Part shown: in pieces, positions 43,908-53,306 of the stretch
How the letters are laid out: each line of letters begins with the position of its first letter
How positions within the stretch are numbered: position 1 is the stretch's first letter
NCBI GenBank assembly: GCA_016715075.1
Contig: JADKBK010000012.1
Location: forward strand, 124,001-188,000
Source of the DNA: Bacteroidales bacterium
GTDB lineage: Bacteria; Bacteroidota; Bacteroidia; Bacteroidales; VadinHA17
DNA length: 64,000 bases
Direction: 5' to 3'
Program-made: the position numbers and the translations under genes
Notes under the pieces: model-generated
Told to the model about the DNA's origin: nothing
The model's input: only the letters and a program-made list of their open reading frames with translations
Database searches by the model: none

Positions 43908-45308
43908 TTGTTGTCAAAGCTTGTTATCTCTAATATATTTTCAAGTACTTGTACCTGGTTGAAGAAGCTTAAACTAATAGACAATATCTCAGGGCTCCAG
44001 CTATTCCAGCTGATGAAACCCGTTGTTTTTCTGATCATCAGTATAGTTTTTACTAAAAGTCATCTGACCCGCGCCGATATCGGACAGTGGGAGATGTTCA
44101 TGTTTATCGCCGGACTGATGACCTTTTTCTGGGTTACCGGGATCATTCAGTCACTTCTTCCGCTCTATCACAGGAATAAAACCTATCATAAGATGGGTGA
44201 TAATGGAACTTCCAGGTCACCGGAGATTTTCAATGCCTTTCTTTTACTCTGCTTTTTCAGCGTTCTCTTTTTTATCCTGGGCCATTCCCTGAAGCATAAT
44301 TTTTCAGTTTTTCACTTCTCGGGCAATGTTCCGTTTATTAACCTCCTGTTACTCTATATTCTATTAAGCAGTCCGGTATGCATTATCGAATATATTTACC
44401 TGCTCAATAACAGATCTTACAGGATTTTTCAATATGGACTGATAACCTTTACGGCACAGATGATCCTGATTATAGCACCTCTTCTTCTCGGGAAGGATAT
44501 TATCTGGTCTATCTGGGGATTACTGGCGGTAACAGCCGTGAGGTGGGTCTGGCTTCTGGTATTGCTAAGGAGATATACCGAGATGAAGATTTCTTTTGAA
44601 TTTATGAAGGAACACCTTTATCTGGGTACTCCCCTGATCCTTACTTCCCTTATCAGTGGTTCAGCTCAGTATACCGATGGAGTAATAATTTCTGCGGTCT
44701 ACCGGGATCCAGCTATGTTTGCCTGGTTCCGTTACGGGGCAAAAGAGTTTCCCCTGGTGCTCATGCTGGCTAACGGGCTAAGCAATGCAATGCTTCCGGA
44801 ATTCTCCACACGGGAAAGGATGAGAGAATCTCTTGCAAAAATCAGGGTTAAATCAAAACGGCTGATGCATATACTATTTCCACTTGCAATGGTCGTAATG
44901 ATCTTCTCAAGGTGGCTTTATCCAAGAATGTTCAACCCCGGATTCCAAAAGAGTGCAGATATATTCCTGATCTATTCTTTGCTTATTGTTCCAAGGATGG
45001 TCTTTCCACAGACCGTGATTGTTGGCAGGAAAAAGACACACATAAGCCTGATCTCAGCACTCCTCGAACTGGCTTTCAATATACCATTAAGCCTGCTTAT
45101 GATAAAATGGGGTTATGGACTTGTAGGGGTTGCACTTTCAACATTTATTGTCTATTCTATCGGTAAGGTTTTCCTTATTGGCTACCTCTGGTTAAAAATG
45201 AACATTAAGCCTTCGGAATATATTCCGGTAAGGGTTTATGTACTCTATACCCTTCTTATTGGCATCGTTTTTATACTCATCGACCACAGGATAATAGATA
45301 TACATTAG
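43908..45308 (+). CDS. Oligosaccharide flippase family (Wzx/MATE-like) protein
   Basis: 466 residues with about twelve to fourteen membrane helices. The N-terminal DNISGLQLFQLMKPVVFLIIS and the later ILTSLISGSAQYTDGVIIS fit the MVF/polysaccharide-biosynthesis superfamily; such proteins flip lipid-linked sugars across the cytoplasmic membrane. The start is uncertain: TTG at 43908 or 43911 keeps the conserved SGLQLFQL, whereas the first ATG (44013) would remove it. No glycosyltransferase genes are adjacent. Confidence 0.8.
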   Translation: MLSKLVISNIFSSTCTWLKKLKLIDNISGLQLFQLMKPVVFLIISIVFTKSHLTRADIGQWEMFMFIAGLMTFFWVTGIIQSLLPLYHRNKTYHKMGDNGTSRSPEIFNAFLLLCFFSVLFFILGHSLKHNFSVFHFSGNVPFINLLLLYILLSSPVCIIEYIYLLNNRSYRIFQYGLITFTAQMILIIAPLLLGKDIIWSIWGLLAVTAVRWVWLLVLLRRYTEMKISFEFMKEHLYLGTPLILTSLISGSAQYTDGVIISAVYRDPAMFAWFRYGAKEFPLVLMLANGLSNAMLPEFSTRERMRESLAKIRVKSKRLMHILFPLAMVVMIFSRWLYPRMFNPGFQKSADIFLIYSLLIVPRMVFPQTVIVGRKKTHISLISALLELAFNIPLSLLMIKWGYGLVGVALSTFIVYSIGKVFLIGYLWLKMNIKPSEYIPVRVYVLYTLLIGIVFILIDHRIIDIH

Positions 45309-45403
45309 GCTCAGAGCTCAGCTCAGGGCTCAGGGCAGAATGCTTCCTGCTTCCGACTTCGGACTTCCGACTTCTGACTTCGGACTTCCTACTTCCGACT
45401 TCA
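45309..45403. repeat. CTCAGGG and CTTCCGA heptamer arrays
   Basis: Up to about 45338 the words CTCAGAG and CTCAGGG recur. From 45352 the units CTTCCGA, CTTCGGA, CTTCCGA, CTTCTGA, CTTCGGA, CTTCCTA, CTTCCGA follow at a strict period of seven. It ends about 19 bases before the promoter element at 45422. Confidence 0.9.
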
Positions 45404-45421
45404 ATATTTTAAAAATCTCTT

Positions 45422-45429
45422 TATATTTG
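45422..45429 (+). promoter_or_regulatory. -7 element (TATATTTG) upstream of the GNAT gene
   Basis: TATATTTG fits TAnnTTTG, 80 bases before the GNAT start. No TTG lies at -33; that region abuts the end of the heptamer array, so array length could affect promoter strength. Confidence 0.45.
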
Positions 45430-45508
45430 CCTCTGCAGGGAAATATCCTGTTCTGATCATTAAATTTTCAATCAGATATTAAACAGCAGATATCATAACA
45501 CTAACCTC

Positions 45509-46699
45509 ATGCGGATAATAGAGGTCATTACAAAACAAGACAGGGAGGAATTTATCAATTTTCCAAAAAAACTGTATAAGGGAGACCCCTATTGGGTTTG
45601 TCAGCTTGATACAATGCTTGAATCAGTTTTCAATCCCAAAACCAATCAGGCTTTCGGACACGGCGAGGCAATCAGATGGATACTGAAAGACAATACCAAT
45701 AGAACTATTGGCAGAGTGGCTGCCTTCATCGACAGGATCAGGTCGGATGCCAACCGTCAGCCCACAGGGGGGATGGGCTTTTTTGAAGTAATAGAAAACA
45801 GGGAGGCTGCATTTATCCTGTTTGATACTGCCAGGGATTGGCTGGCGGGTAAGGGAATGGCGGCTATGGATGGTCCGATAAACTTCGGCGAAAACGACAA
45901 TAACTGGGGATTGTTGGCAGAGGGCTTCATGCAGCAGGGTTTCGGGATGCCATATCATAAGAAGTATTACAGGAGTTTATTTGAAGAGTATGGTTTCAGG
46001 AAGTATTTCGAACAATATTCTTACCACAGGGACATACGTGATGTGAATAATGAGATTGTGCAGTTTCCTGACAGGATAATGAAAATTGCAAACTGGATAT
46101 CTAAGAGACCTGGTTACTCATTCCGTCATTTTGAAATCAGGAATAAGGAGAAGTATATAAAGGACATTGCAGAGATTTATAATTCAACATGGTCAGTTTT
46201 TAAGGAGGATTTTACCCCTATTGACCCTAAGTTTTTACTGGAATCGTTCAATAAGGCCAAGACGATTATCGATGAAGAGCTAATATGGTTTGCCTATTTC
46301 AATGACAAGCCGATTTCATTTTTTATTCTTTATCCTGATCTTAACCAGATTCTTAAGGAGCTGGATGGCAGACTTCATCCCTGGAATATGGCACGGTTCA
46401 TGTACTATAAACTGACACACAGGATGACGAGGCTAAGGGCTATTGTGGGTGGGGTTCATCCATCATATCAGAATAGCGGGGTTGAATCTGCTATCTTCCT
46501 TCAACTCTATAATGTCTTTAAGAAAAAACCATGGCTTAAGGAACTTGAACTCTCCTGGGTCGGAGATTTTAATCCGAGAATGATCGCCATTTATGAGGCT
46601 CTTGGTGCAAAACAGGCTAAAGTGCATTTCACTTACCGGTACCTGATTGATAAAAATCTGCCTTTTCTGACATATAAGGAAGAAATGGCGGTAAACTGA
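45509..46699 (+). CDS. GNAT-like acetyltransferase superfamily protein
   Basis: 396 residues, no signal peptide. A GNAT-like fold is suggested by RTIGRVAAFIDR (strand-turn of an acetyl-CoA site, about residues 65-78) and by the C-terminal half with FAYFNDKPISFFILYPD and GGVHPSYQNSGVESAIFLQL, where QNSGVES is close to the usual Q/RxxGxG/A pyrophosphate loop. The length implies two GNAT modules, as in a group of uncharacterised Bacteroidota proteins. The substrate is unknown. Confidence 0.7.
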   Translation: MRIIEVITKQDREEFINFPKKLYKGDPYWVCQLDTMLESVFNPKTNQAFGHGEAIRWILKDNTNRTIGRVAAFIDRIRSDANRQPTGGMGFFEVIENREAAFILFDTARDWLAGKGMAAMDGPINFGENDNNWGLLAEGFMQQGFGMPYHKKYYRSLFEEYGFRKYFEQYSYHRDIRDVNNEIVQFPDRIMKIANWISKRPGYSFRHFEIRNKEKYIKDIAEIYNSTWSVFKEDFTPIDPKFLLESFNKAKTIIDEELIWFAYFNDKPISFFILYPDLNQILKELDGRLHPWNMARFMYYKLTHRMTRLRAIVGGVHPSYQNSGVESAIFLQLYNVFKKKPWLKELELSWVGDFNPRMIAIYEALGAKQAKVHFTYRYLIDKNLPFLTYKEEMAVN

Positions 46700-46748
46700 A
46701 CCTCAGAATACTGCCAATTAGGCTATAAATAATAATTTTATAATTCAT

Positions 46749-46779
46749 TTTGTATTTTAAATAATCTTGATTAATTTTG
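46749..46779 (+). promoter_or_regulatory. Bacteroidota-type promoter of rpmE2
   Basis: TTG at 46750-46752 and TAATTTTG at 46772-46779 with 19 bases between them, 58 bases before the L31 start. Confidence 0.7.
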
Positions 46780-46836
46780 CAGTCCCTAATCCGAGGGATT
46801 TATTTTTAATTATTAAGGACGAAAAAATATAGTACA

Positions 46837-47100
46837 ATGAAAAATGGAATTCATCCCGGCAATTACAGGTTTGTGGTTTTTCAGGATATGTCAAATGGTC
46901 ATTCTTTCCTGAGCAAGTCTACCGCGCCTTCCAGAGATAGCATTAAATGGGAAGATGGAAATGAATATCCGCTTATCAAACTTGAGATATCAAATACATC
47001 TCATCCTTTTTATACCGGCAAGATGAAACTTGTGGATACAGCAGGTAGGGTTGATAAGTTCATGAACCGTTATAAGGATCGCGTTGTAAAGAAAAAATAA
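46837..47100 (+). CDS. rpmE2: Ribosomal protein L31 type B
   Basis: 87 residues. It begins MKNGIHPGNYRFVVFQDMS and has LEISNTSHPFYTGKMKLVDT and AGRVDKFMNRY, the L31 signatures. It lacks the CxxC pairs of the zinc-binding form, so it is the zinc-independent type B protein of the large subunit. It stands alone with its own promoter and terminator. Confidence 0.95.
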   Translation: MKNGIHPGNYRFVVFQDMSNGHSFLSKSTAPSRDSIKWEDGNEYPLIKLEISNTSHPFYTGKMKLVDTAGRVDKFMNRYKDRVVKKK

Positions 47101-47123
47101 CTGTATACAGAGTCATATCAGTG

Positions 47124-47158
47124 AAGAGACGCCCAAGCCCGGCGTCTCTTCTGTTTTT
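47124..47158 (+). terminator. Rho-independent terminator of rpmE2
   Basis: A ten-pair stem AAGAGACGCC / GGCGTCTCTT (47124-47133 and 47141-47150, seven-base loop) is followed by ctgttttt, 23 bases after the stop codon. The remaining gap to lon (47159-47381) shows no gene; a TAATTTTG at 47220-47227 could be a lon -7 element. Confidence 0.9.
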
Positions 47159-47381
47159 ATAAATTCTGTGGCACAATCATTGCAATACCCCCTTTCAGAC
47201 CTAATTTTAAAATAATGTGTAATTTTGACATATTGGGAAATGAATAAGTTGAATGCCGGATGAAATATAAACAAAAGCTATAGTTGTTTTGATTGGTTTC
47301 CTACCCTGAAGAGCTTGTAATGCATCAATTAATGGGGATGGGGTGGATTAATAAATTAATAAGAATATAGAAATTCAATAT

Positions 47382-49844
47382 ATGGACAAAAAATTCAGGA
47401 AACCGGTCAGCGAGATATTTCTTCCTGAGATACTTGACGGAGAAGGAGATATAATTCCAATAATTGCTGACGGAGATGACGGAGACCTTGAGGATGTTGA
47501 GGTTCCTGAGACTATTCCGATCCTGTCGCTCAGGAATACGGTGTTATTTCCAGGTGTGGTGCTGCCGATCTCCATCGGTCGCCCAAAATCGATTCAGCTC
47601 ATTAAAGATGCCTACCGTAATGACAAAATAGTAGGTACAGTAGCTCAGATAGATCCGGATATTGAAAATCCAAATTACGCGGATCTTCACTCTATAGGTA
47701 CTATTGGACAGATAGTTAAGCTCCTCGAGATGCCTGACGGATCGACAACGGCCATTATTCAGGGAAGGAAGAGAATGGTTTTGAATGAACTGGTCTCTGA
47801 TGATCCTTATTTTATTGCAAAGGTAAGGGCTATCCCTGAGGTAAAACCAGAGAGCCTGAGCAAGGATTTTGATGCGATTGTTGGTTCACTGAAGGACCTG
47901 TCGCTCAAGATTATAAAGATCAATCCCAATATCAGTCCAGAAGCCTCATTCGCAATCAAGAATATCGAGAACAATACTTATCTTATAAATTTTATTTGTT
48001 CCAACACCGATATTAAAGTTCAGGATAAACAGCGGTTACTTGAGATTAATAACCTGCGTGACAGGGGTTTTATGCTGCTTGAATTTCTTGTTCAGGAGAT
48101 ACAGGTTCTGGAGCTCAAGAATGAGCTGCAATCAAAAGTGAAAAGTGATCTCGACCAGCAGCAGCGTGAATTTCTGCTTCATCAGCAGATGAAGACCATT
48201 CAGAATGAACTGGGAGGCAATCCGATTGAAAAGGAGATTGAGGAATACAGGCGAAGGGCTTCTGCCAAAAAATGGAATGAGGAGGTCAGTAAGGTTTTTG
48301 ACAAGGAACTTGAAAAGCTTCATCGTCTCAACCCGGCTGCTGCCGAGTATTCTGTTCAGGTAAACTATATTCAGACGCTGCTCGATCTGCCCTGGAATTT
48401 TTACACCCAGGATAATCTGGATCTTAAAAATGCCCGTAATGTCCTTGACTATGATCACTTTGGACTGGAGGAGGTTAAGGAACGTATACTTGAACATCTT
48501 GCAGTGCTTAAACTTAAAGGTGACCTTAAGTCTCCGATACTCTGCCTTTACGGACCTCCCGGAGTGGGAAAAACATCTCTCGGACGATCAGTTGCAAAAG
48601 CTCTTGACAGAAAGTATGTCAGAATGTCATTAGGCGGTTTACATGATGAGGCGGAAATAAGAGGACACCGGAAGACTTACATAGGGGCGATGCCCGGACG
48701 TATTATACAGAATATAAAGAGAGCGGGATCATCAAACCCGGTATTCATACTTGACGAGATTGACAAGGTAGGTCAGGATTTCAGGGGAGATCCATCATCA
48801 GCTTTGCTTGAGGTACTTGACCCTGAGCAGAATAGTACATTTTTCGATAATTTTCTCGAGATGGAATATGATCTTTCCAAGGTCCTTTTCATCGCTACTG
48901 CCAATAACCTGGCTGCAATAAGTCCTGCCCTCAGAGACAGGATGGAATTGATCGAGATAACCGGTTATCTCGTCGAGGAGAAGCTCGAAATAGCTAAGCG
49001 TCATCTGCTGCCCAAACAGCTTGAAAACCACGGTGTAGGAAAGGAGATGCTCACAATCGACAAGAAGGTGATGGAATCGGTAATTGAAAAATTTACAAGG
49101 GAATCGGGGGTGAGGGAGCTTGACAAGCGCCTGGCTAAAATTGTAAGGGTAACAGCAAAAAAGATAGCATCAGAGATCAGATTTGACCCTGTATTGTCAT
49201 ACCCTGTACTGCTTGAAATGCTTGGTCCTCCAAAATATACGCGCGATCTCTATTCCGGAAATGATCAGGCCGGGGTGGTAACAGGTCTGGCATGGACAGC
49301 TGCCGGAGGCGAGATCCTGTTTGTGGAGACAAGTATCAGCAGAGGATCAGGAAAACTGACTCTTACCGGAAACCTTGGAGAGGTGATGAAGGAATCTGCT
49401 ATAATAGCTCTTGAATATCTTAAGTCGAATGCAGAAATGCTGGACCTTCCGGATAATTTCTCCGAGAAATGGAATATTCACATACATGTTCCTGAAGGAG
49501 CCATTCCAAAAGACGGACCTTCAGCCGGAATTACGATGGCAACCTCAATAGCTTCTGCTTTTACACAGCGAAAGGTAAAAAAATATCTCGCAATGACAGG
49601 AGAGATAACTCTCAGGGGAAAAGTTCTTCCTGTAGGTGGTATAAAGGAGAAAATCCTTGCCGCAAAACGGGCCAGTATAAAGGAGATCATAATATCGGAG
49701 GATAACAGGAAAGATGTGGAGAATATAAATGAGATATATATCAGGGGATTAAAATTCCATTATGTTGACACTATAATGGGTGTGCTTGAACTTGCATTAC
49801 TCAGGCAGAAGGTTAAAAACCCTAAAACAATATCATTTGAATGA
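47382..49844 (+). CDS. lon: ATP-dependent protease Lon
   Basis: 820 residues, in the normal range. The N-terminal substrate domain (about 45-245; IPILSLRNTVLFPGVVLPI) is followed by the AAA+ module with Walker A GPPGVGKTSLGRS and Walker B VFILDEIDKVG, and a C-terminal serine-lysine protease domain. The catalytic Ser is in KDGPSAGITMATS and the Lys in GGIKEKILAAKRA. It degrades misfolded and regulatory proteins in the cytosol. The stop overlaps the start of coaD (ATGA), implying coupling. Confidence 0.97.
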   Translation: MDKKFRKPVSEIFLPEILDGEGDIIPIIADGDDGDLEDVEVPETIPILSLRNTVLFPGVVLPISIGRPKSIQLIKDAYRNDKIVGTVAQIDPDIENPNYADLHSIGTIGQIVKLLEMPDGSTTAIIQGRKRMVLNELVSDDPYFIAKVRAIPEVKPESLSKDFDAIVGSLKDLSLKIIKINPNISPEASFAIKNIENNTYLINFICSNTDIKVQDKQRLLEINNLRDRGFMLLEFLVQEIQVLELKNELQSKVKSDLDQQQREFLLHQQMKTIQNELGGNPIEKEIEEYRRRASAKKWNEEVSKVFDKELEKLHRLNPAAAEYSVQVNYIQTLLDLPWNFYTQDNLDLKNARNVLDYDHFGLEEVKERILEHLAVLKLKGDLKSPILCLYGPPGVGKTSLGRSVAKALDRKYVRMSLGGLHDEAEIRGHRKTYIGAMPGRIIQNIKRAGSSNPVFILDEIDKVGQDFRGDPSSALLEVLDPEQNSTFFDNFLEMEYDLSKVLFIATANNLAAISPALRDRMELIEITGYLVEEKLEIAKRHLLPKQLENHGVGKEMLTIDKKVMESVIEKFTRESGVRELDKRLAKIVRVTAKKIASEIRFDPVLSYPVLLEMLGPPKYTRDLYSGNDQAGVVTGLAWTAAGGEILFVETSISRGSGKLTLTGNLGEVMKESAIIALEYLKSNAEMLDLPDNFSEKWNIHIHVPEGAIPKDGPSAGITMATSIASAFTQRKVKKYLAMTGEITLRGKVLPVGGIKEKILAAKRASIKEIIISEDNRKDVENINEIYIRGLKFHYVDTIMGVLELALLRQKVKNPKTISFE

Positions 49845-50320
49845 AAAAAATAGCAGTTTTTCCCGGATCTTTCGATCCCTTCACTATCGGACATGAAGCT
49901 ATCGCGAGAAGGGCGCTGAGCCTGTTTGATGAAATAATTATTGCACTGGGCGCCAATGCTCTGAAAAAAAACTACTATCCGCTTGTCACACGAAAAGAGA
50001 TGATATCGAGGATTTTCAGTGATGAACCAAGGATAAGTGTCGATCATTATGAAGGACTTACTGTAGATTACTGCATTAAAAAAAATGCAGGATATCTTAT
50101 CAGGGGGTTAAGAACTGCAGCCGATTTTGAATTTGAGAGAGCTATTGCTCAGGTAAATAAGGTTTTAGCACCTGGCGTGGAGTCGGTCTTCCTTCTGACA
50201 GTTCCGGAACACAGCCATATCAACTCATCAATTGTGCGGGATATTATTAGAAGCGGAGGTGATGCCTCCCGCTTCGTCCCCTCGTCAATTAATCTCAGAG
50301 ATTATAAGGGGGAAGATTAG
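49841..50320 (+). CDS. coaD: Phosphopantetheine adenylyltransferase
   Basis: 159 residues. The nucleotidyltransferase motif FPGSFDPFTIGHEAIARR is at the N-terminus (TIGH = TxGH), with YLIRGLRTAADFEFE and the C-terminal HSHINSSIVRDII. It makes dephospho-CoA in coenzyme A synthesis. Overlaps lon by four bases. Confidence 0.95.
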   Translation: MKKIAVFPGSFDPFTIGHEAIARRALSLFDEIIIALGANALKKNYYPLVTRKEMISRIFSDEPRISVDHYEGLTVDYCIKKNAGYLIRGLRTAADFEFERAIAQVNKVLAPGVESVFLLTVPEHSHINSSIVRDIIRSGGDASRFVPSSINLRDYKGED

Positions 50321-50323
50321 GGA

Positions 50324-50932
50324 TCACCTGAGAATAGAAGTGTTTATCAGATCCATAAGTGACAGCCATGCATTATTCTTTATTTTATTCAATTCATCGG
50401 GAAAAAGCCATATGACTTTGGTTATTCCCTCATCATACTGGGGTTCCGTAATCATTTCACCCTCATAATTCATCAGGAACCAGCTGGTTTTCTTAAGATA
50501 TGAAATTCCTTCCCAGCTGTAGGTGTGATAACATGGCGGGATACTTTTAACAATTGAATGACCGTTTATGCCGCACTCCTCGCTCACCTCCCTTATAGCA
50601 CATACCTCCGCCTCTTCTCCAGGTTCAATATGTCCTTTGGGAAGATCAAGCTTTCCCTTTTTTTCGATAAAGAGATATCTGCCTGACATATGCTTAACCA
50701 ACCCTCCTGCAGCACCCACTTCGGTAAAATAAATTCTGAACATCTTCCAGAGATGCCTGATATCAGTGCCATAGATATTTATAGATTCTATGCTGGTATC
50801 TGACTGAAATTCAGCAATTAACTTATAAAGTACATCAGTAGCATAGAATTTATGGAATAAGCCGTATTTTTGTAACCTGTCGGGTTCAGAGCTTACAACG
50901 ATGAATCTGTTTTCAAAATAAACTTTATACAT
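50324..50932 (-). CDS. NUDIX hydrolase
   Basis: 202 residues. The NUDIX box GHIEPGEEAEVCAIREVSEECG is visible at about residues 98-119 (with the preceding LDLPK), matching Gx5Ex7REUxEExGU. A 70-residue N-terminal extension without recognisable motif precedes it. Members hydrolyse nucleoside diphosphate derivatives; the substrate is not predictable. It is convergent with coaD (3-base gap) and divergent from pyrE (6-base gap). Confidence 0.85.
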   Translation of the reverse strand: MYKVYFENRFIVVSSEPDRLQKYGLFHKFYATDVLYKLIAEFQSDTSIESINIYGTDIRHLWKMFRIYFTEVGAAGGLVKHMSGRYLFIEKKGKLDLPKGHIEPGEEAEVCAIREVSEECGINGHSIVKSIPPCYHTYSWEGISYLKKTSWFLMNYEGEMITEPQYDEGITKVIWLFPDELNKIKNNAWLSLMDLINTSILR

Positions 50933-50938
50933 ACTCCG

Positions 50939-51577
50939 ATGGAAGATTATTCAAAAAAAACAGCTGAATATCTATTACAAATTAAAGCAATTAAATTGCA
51001 ACCGTCAAATCCTTTTACATGGGCTTCAGGTTGGAAATCACCAATTTATTGTGATAATCGCAAAACGCTCTCTTTTCCGGAGGTAAGGTCATATATTCGT
51101 GATGCATTTGCAGGACTTGTCCGCACACTCTATCCGGAAGCTGAAATGATTGCCGGAGTTGCCACAGGAGCCATAGCACATGGTGCTCTTGCCGCTGATA
51201 AAATGGGTCTTCCGTTTATTTATGTCAGATCGGGAGCCAAGGAGCATGGACTTGGCAATCAGATTGAAGGTTATTTTGAAAAAGGTCAGAAAGTAGTGGT
51301 TGTCGAAGATCTTATTTCAACAGGAGGCAGCAGTCTGAGCGCTGTCAGGGCGTTGAAAGAGGCCGGTTGTGAAGTTCTTGGAATGGTGGCAATTTTTACA
51401 TATGAATTCAAAAAAGCATCTGACGAATTCAGGGCTGAAAACTGCACATTAAATACCCTTTGCAACTACTCTGTTCTTGTTGATACTGCATTAAGCATAG
51501 GTTATATCGGTGATTCTGAGGTGGAGACGCTGAAAAAGTGGAGGATCGACCCTGCCTCATGGGGGAAAACAGAATAA
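50939..51577 (+). CDS. pyrE: Orotate phosphoribosyltransferase
   Basis: 212 residues. The PRPP-binding loop VVVVEDLISTGGSSLSA is present, with WASGWKSPIYCDNRKTLSFP near the N-terminus, both typical of PyrE. It makes OMP from orotate in pyrimidine synthesis. The divergent NUDIX gene begins six bases away, so their promoters must lie inside each other's 5' coding regions. Confidence 0.95.
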   Translation: MEDYSKKTAEYLLQIKAIKLQPSNPFTWASGWKSPIYCDNRKTLSFPEVRSYIRDAFAGLVRTLYPEAEMIAGVATGAIAHGALAADKMGLPFIYVRSGAKEHGLGNQIEGYFEKGQKVVVVEDLISTGGSSLSAVRALKEAGCEVLGMVAIFTYEFKKASDEFRAENCTLNTLCNYSVLVDTALSIGYIGDSEVETLKKWRIDPASWGKTE

Positions 51578-51604
51578 TGCTATAAAATACGTAACGATTC
51601 AATT

Positions 51605-52051
51605 ATGGGTGATTTATCACATTATGAAAGCAGGACAGGCACTTTGTCATGTACTCCCAAAGAAGTATTTGATTTTGTGACAGATATAAGAAATTTTGAA
51701 CAGTTTATCCCGCAAGATTCTGTAACAAACTGGCAATCGGCAAGAGATACCTGCAGTTTCACAGTTTCCATGGTTGGAACTGTGAGTGTCAGACTGGAAA
51801 AGCAGGAGCCTCATAATAAGGTGATCTTCAATGGAGATGCCTTGAAAAAGAATGATTTTTCACTTATACTGAATATCAATAACGGTCTGACTAATTCAGC
51901 TGAGGTTAAAGTATTACTTGAAGCTGAACTAAATCCGATGCTTAAGATGATGGCAAAAAAGCCAATAATACAATTCCTTGAAATACTGATTACAGAGATG
52001 GAGAAATTCAAAGGGTGGAGGAATATTATAAAAGAAACTCCACTTCCTTAA
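51605..52051 (+). CDS. SRPBCC (START-like) family protein
   Basis: 148 residues with the helix-grip pattern SRTGTLSCTPKEVFDFVTDIRNFEQF, then beta strands and a long C-terminal helix (LNPMLKMMAKKPIIQFLEIL...EMEKFKGW). It is one of the small hydrophobic-cavity proteins with unknown ligand. It follows pyrE by 27 bases. Its last 26 bases overlap the 3' end of birA on the opposite strand. Confidence 0.75.
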   Translation: MGDLSHYESRTGTLSCTPKEVFDFVTDIRNFEQFIPQDSVTNWQSARDTCSFTVSMVGTVSVRLEKQEPHNKVIFNGDALKKNDFSLILNINNGLTNSAEVKVLLEAELNPMLKMMAKKPIIQFLEILITEMEKFKGWRNIIKETPLP

Positions 52052-52766
52052 AATCATATTCGTTCAGAGAGCCATCCTCCCTTTCGATAATTAATCTTCC
52101 TGTATCACTTACTTTTAAAATACGGCCCGTAAATATCTCTGCCTGATCCTGATATTTGTGCCACTGATCCCGTCTGTACAGAAGAGACAGGTAATCACTC
52201 CTCAAGATATCATAATTCTCCGAAATCAGCAATTTGTACCTTTTATCCAGGCAGGAGGCGAGCAGAGAGAGCGACTCGGTAAGATCATATTGTTTTCCTG
52301 TGATGTTAGCAAGTGAAACCGGATTTGGGGCATTGCTGATAAAAATCTCCTGATTTATATTAATTCCAATTCCTGCAATAGTGTGTTCAATAATATCTCC
52401 CATGATGGAGTTTTCGATTAGGATACCTGCTATTTTGTCATTTTTTACATAAATGTCATTAGGCCATTTGATAGATATTTCACCTGTATGAGCTCTGAGA
52501 AAATCACAAATCCCCAGTGAAACAGCTGTTGATAACAGAAACTGCTCTGCAGGATGTATCATGGAAGGAAAGAGTACAATGCTGATTAACAGATTCTTGT
52601 TCTCTTCACTTTCCCATCGGTTACCCATCTGTCCACGTCCTGCGGATTGATAGTCAGTAATAATTATTGATCCTTCCGGCACAGAATTCTCCCTTACCAT
52701 TGCTGCAGCAAATGTATTTGTAGATGGCAGGTTCTTATAGAATAATAATTTAGAGCCTATGATCAT
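52026..52766 (-). CDS. birA: Biotin-[acetyl-CoA-carboxylase] ligase
   Basis: 246 residues. The biotin-binding loop QSAGRGQMGNRWESEENKNL and KWPNDIYVKNDKIAGILIE are the BirA/LplA hallmarks. There is no N-terminal winged helix, so it is an enzyme only, not a repressor. It attaches biotin to the carboxyl carrier protein. It is divergent from rsfS across a 154-base gap. Confidence 0.93.
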   Translation of the reverse strand: MIIGSKLLFYKNLPSTNTFAAAMVRENSVPEGSIIITDYQSAGRGQMGNRWESEENKNLLISIVLFPSMIHPAEQFLLSTAVSLGICDFLRAHTGEISIKWPNDIYVKNDKIAGILIENSIMGDIIEHTIAGIGININQEIFISNAPNPVSLANITGKQYDLTESLSLLASCLDKRYKLLISENYDILRSDYLSLLYRRDQWHKYQDQAEIFTGRILKVSDTGRLIIEREDGSLNEYDFKEVEFLL

Positions 52767-52860
52767 GATTATCAGATATATAAAATATTATTAATCTTTT
52801 TATTACCTGGTTGGGCAACTTGTGTCAAGATTGGCATTGTAATTGCAAAATGGTTTAACG

Positions 52861-52893
52861 TTGACAAAATTACAGATAAAAGTGGTACTTTTG
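52861..52893 (+). promoter_or_regulatory. Bacteroidota-type promoter of rsfS-ftsH
   Basis: TTG at 52861-52863 and TACTTTTG at 52886-52893, 22 bases apart, 27 bases before the rsfS start. Confidence 0.6.
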
Positions 52894-52920
52894 TGACTTA
52901 ATATCAAACGGATAACATTA

Positions 52921-53295
52921 ATGAAGAAAAAATCTGACGGAGCTGAACTCCTTTTGAACAGTATAGTGGAGGGGATTTTTGAGAAGAAGGGGCTGAATGT
53001 TCTGAAAATCGATTTAAGAAAACTGGAGAACAGAATAACTGATTATTTTGTTATTTGTCATGCTACATCCACAACGCAGGTTAGTGCAATCTGTGATTCG
53101 GTGGAGGATCTTGCCAGGGACCAGGCTGGTGAGAAACCGCTTCATGTTGAGGGGCTTGATAATTGTTACTGGGTACTTTTGGATTATGGCACAGTGATAG
53201 TTCATATTTTTCTTGAGGAATACAGGAGCTTCTACAGTCTTGAATCGCTTTGGGGAGATGCAGTTATTGCAGCCATGGAGGATAAAATTAAGTAA
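52921..53295 (+). CDS. rsfS: Ribosomal silencing factor RsfS
   Basis: 124 residues. DLRKLENRITDYFVICHATSTTQVSAICDSVED and LDYGTVIVHIFLEEYRSFYSLESLWGDA are the conserved RsfS blocks. It binds L14 of the large subunit and blocks subunit joining in poor nutrient conditions. It is 11 bases before ftsH, an order common in Bacteroidota. Confidence 0.95.
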   Translation: MKKKSDGAELLLNSIVEGIFEKKGLNVLKIDLRKLENRITDYFVICHATSTTQVSAICDSVEDLARDQAGEKPLHVEGLDNCYWVLLDYGTVIVHIFLEEYRSFYSLESLWGDAVIAAMEDKIK

Positions 53296-53306
53296 GTTAA
53301 ATTTTT

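Noticed and set aside
47220..47227. TAATTTTG as the lon promoter
   Set aside because: No TTG at the matching -33 position, so it is mentioned only as a possibility in the rpmE2 terminator entry.
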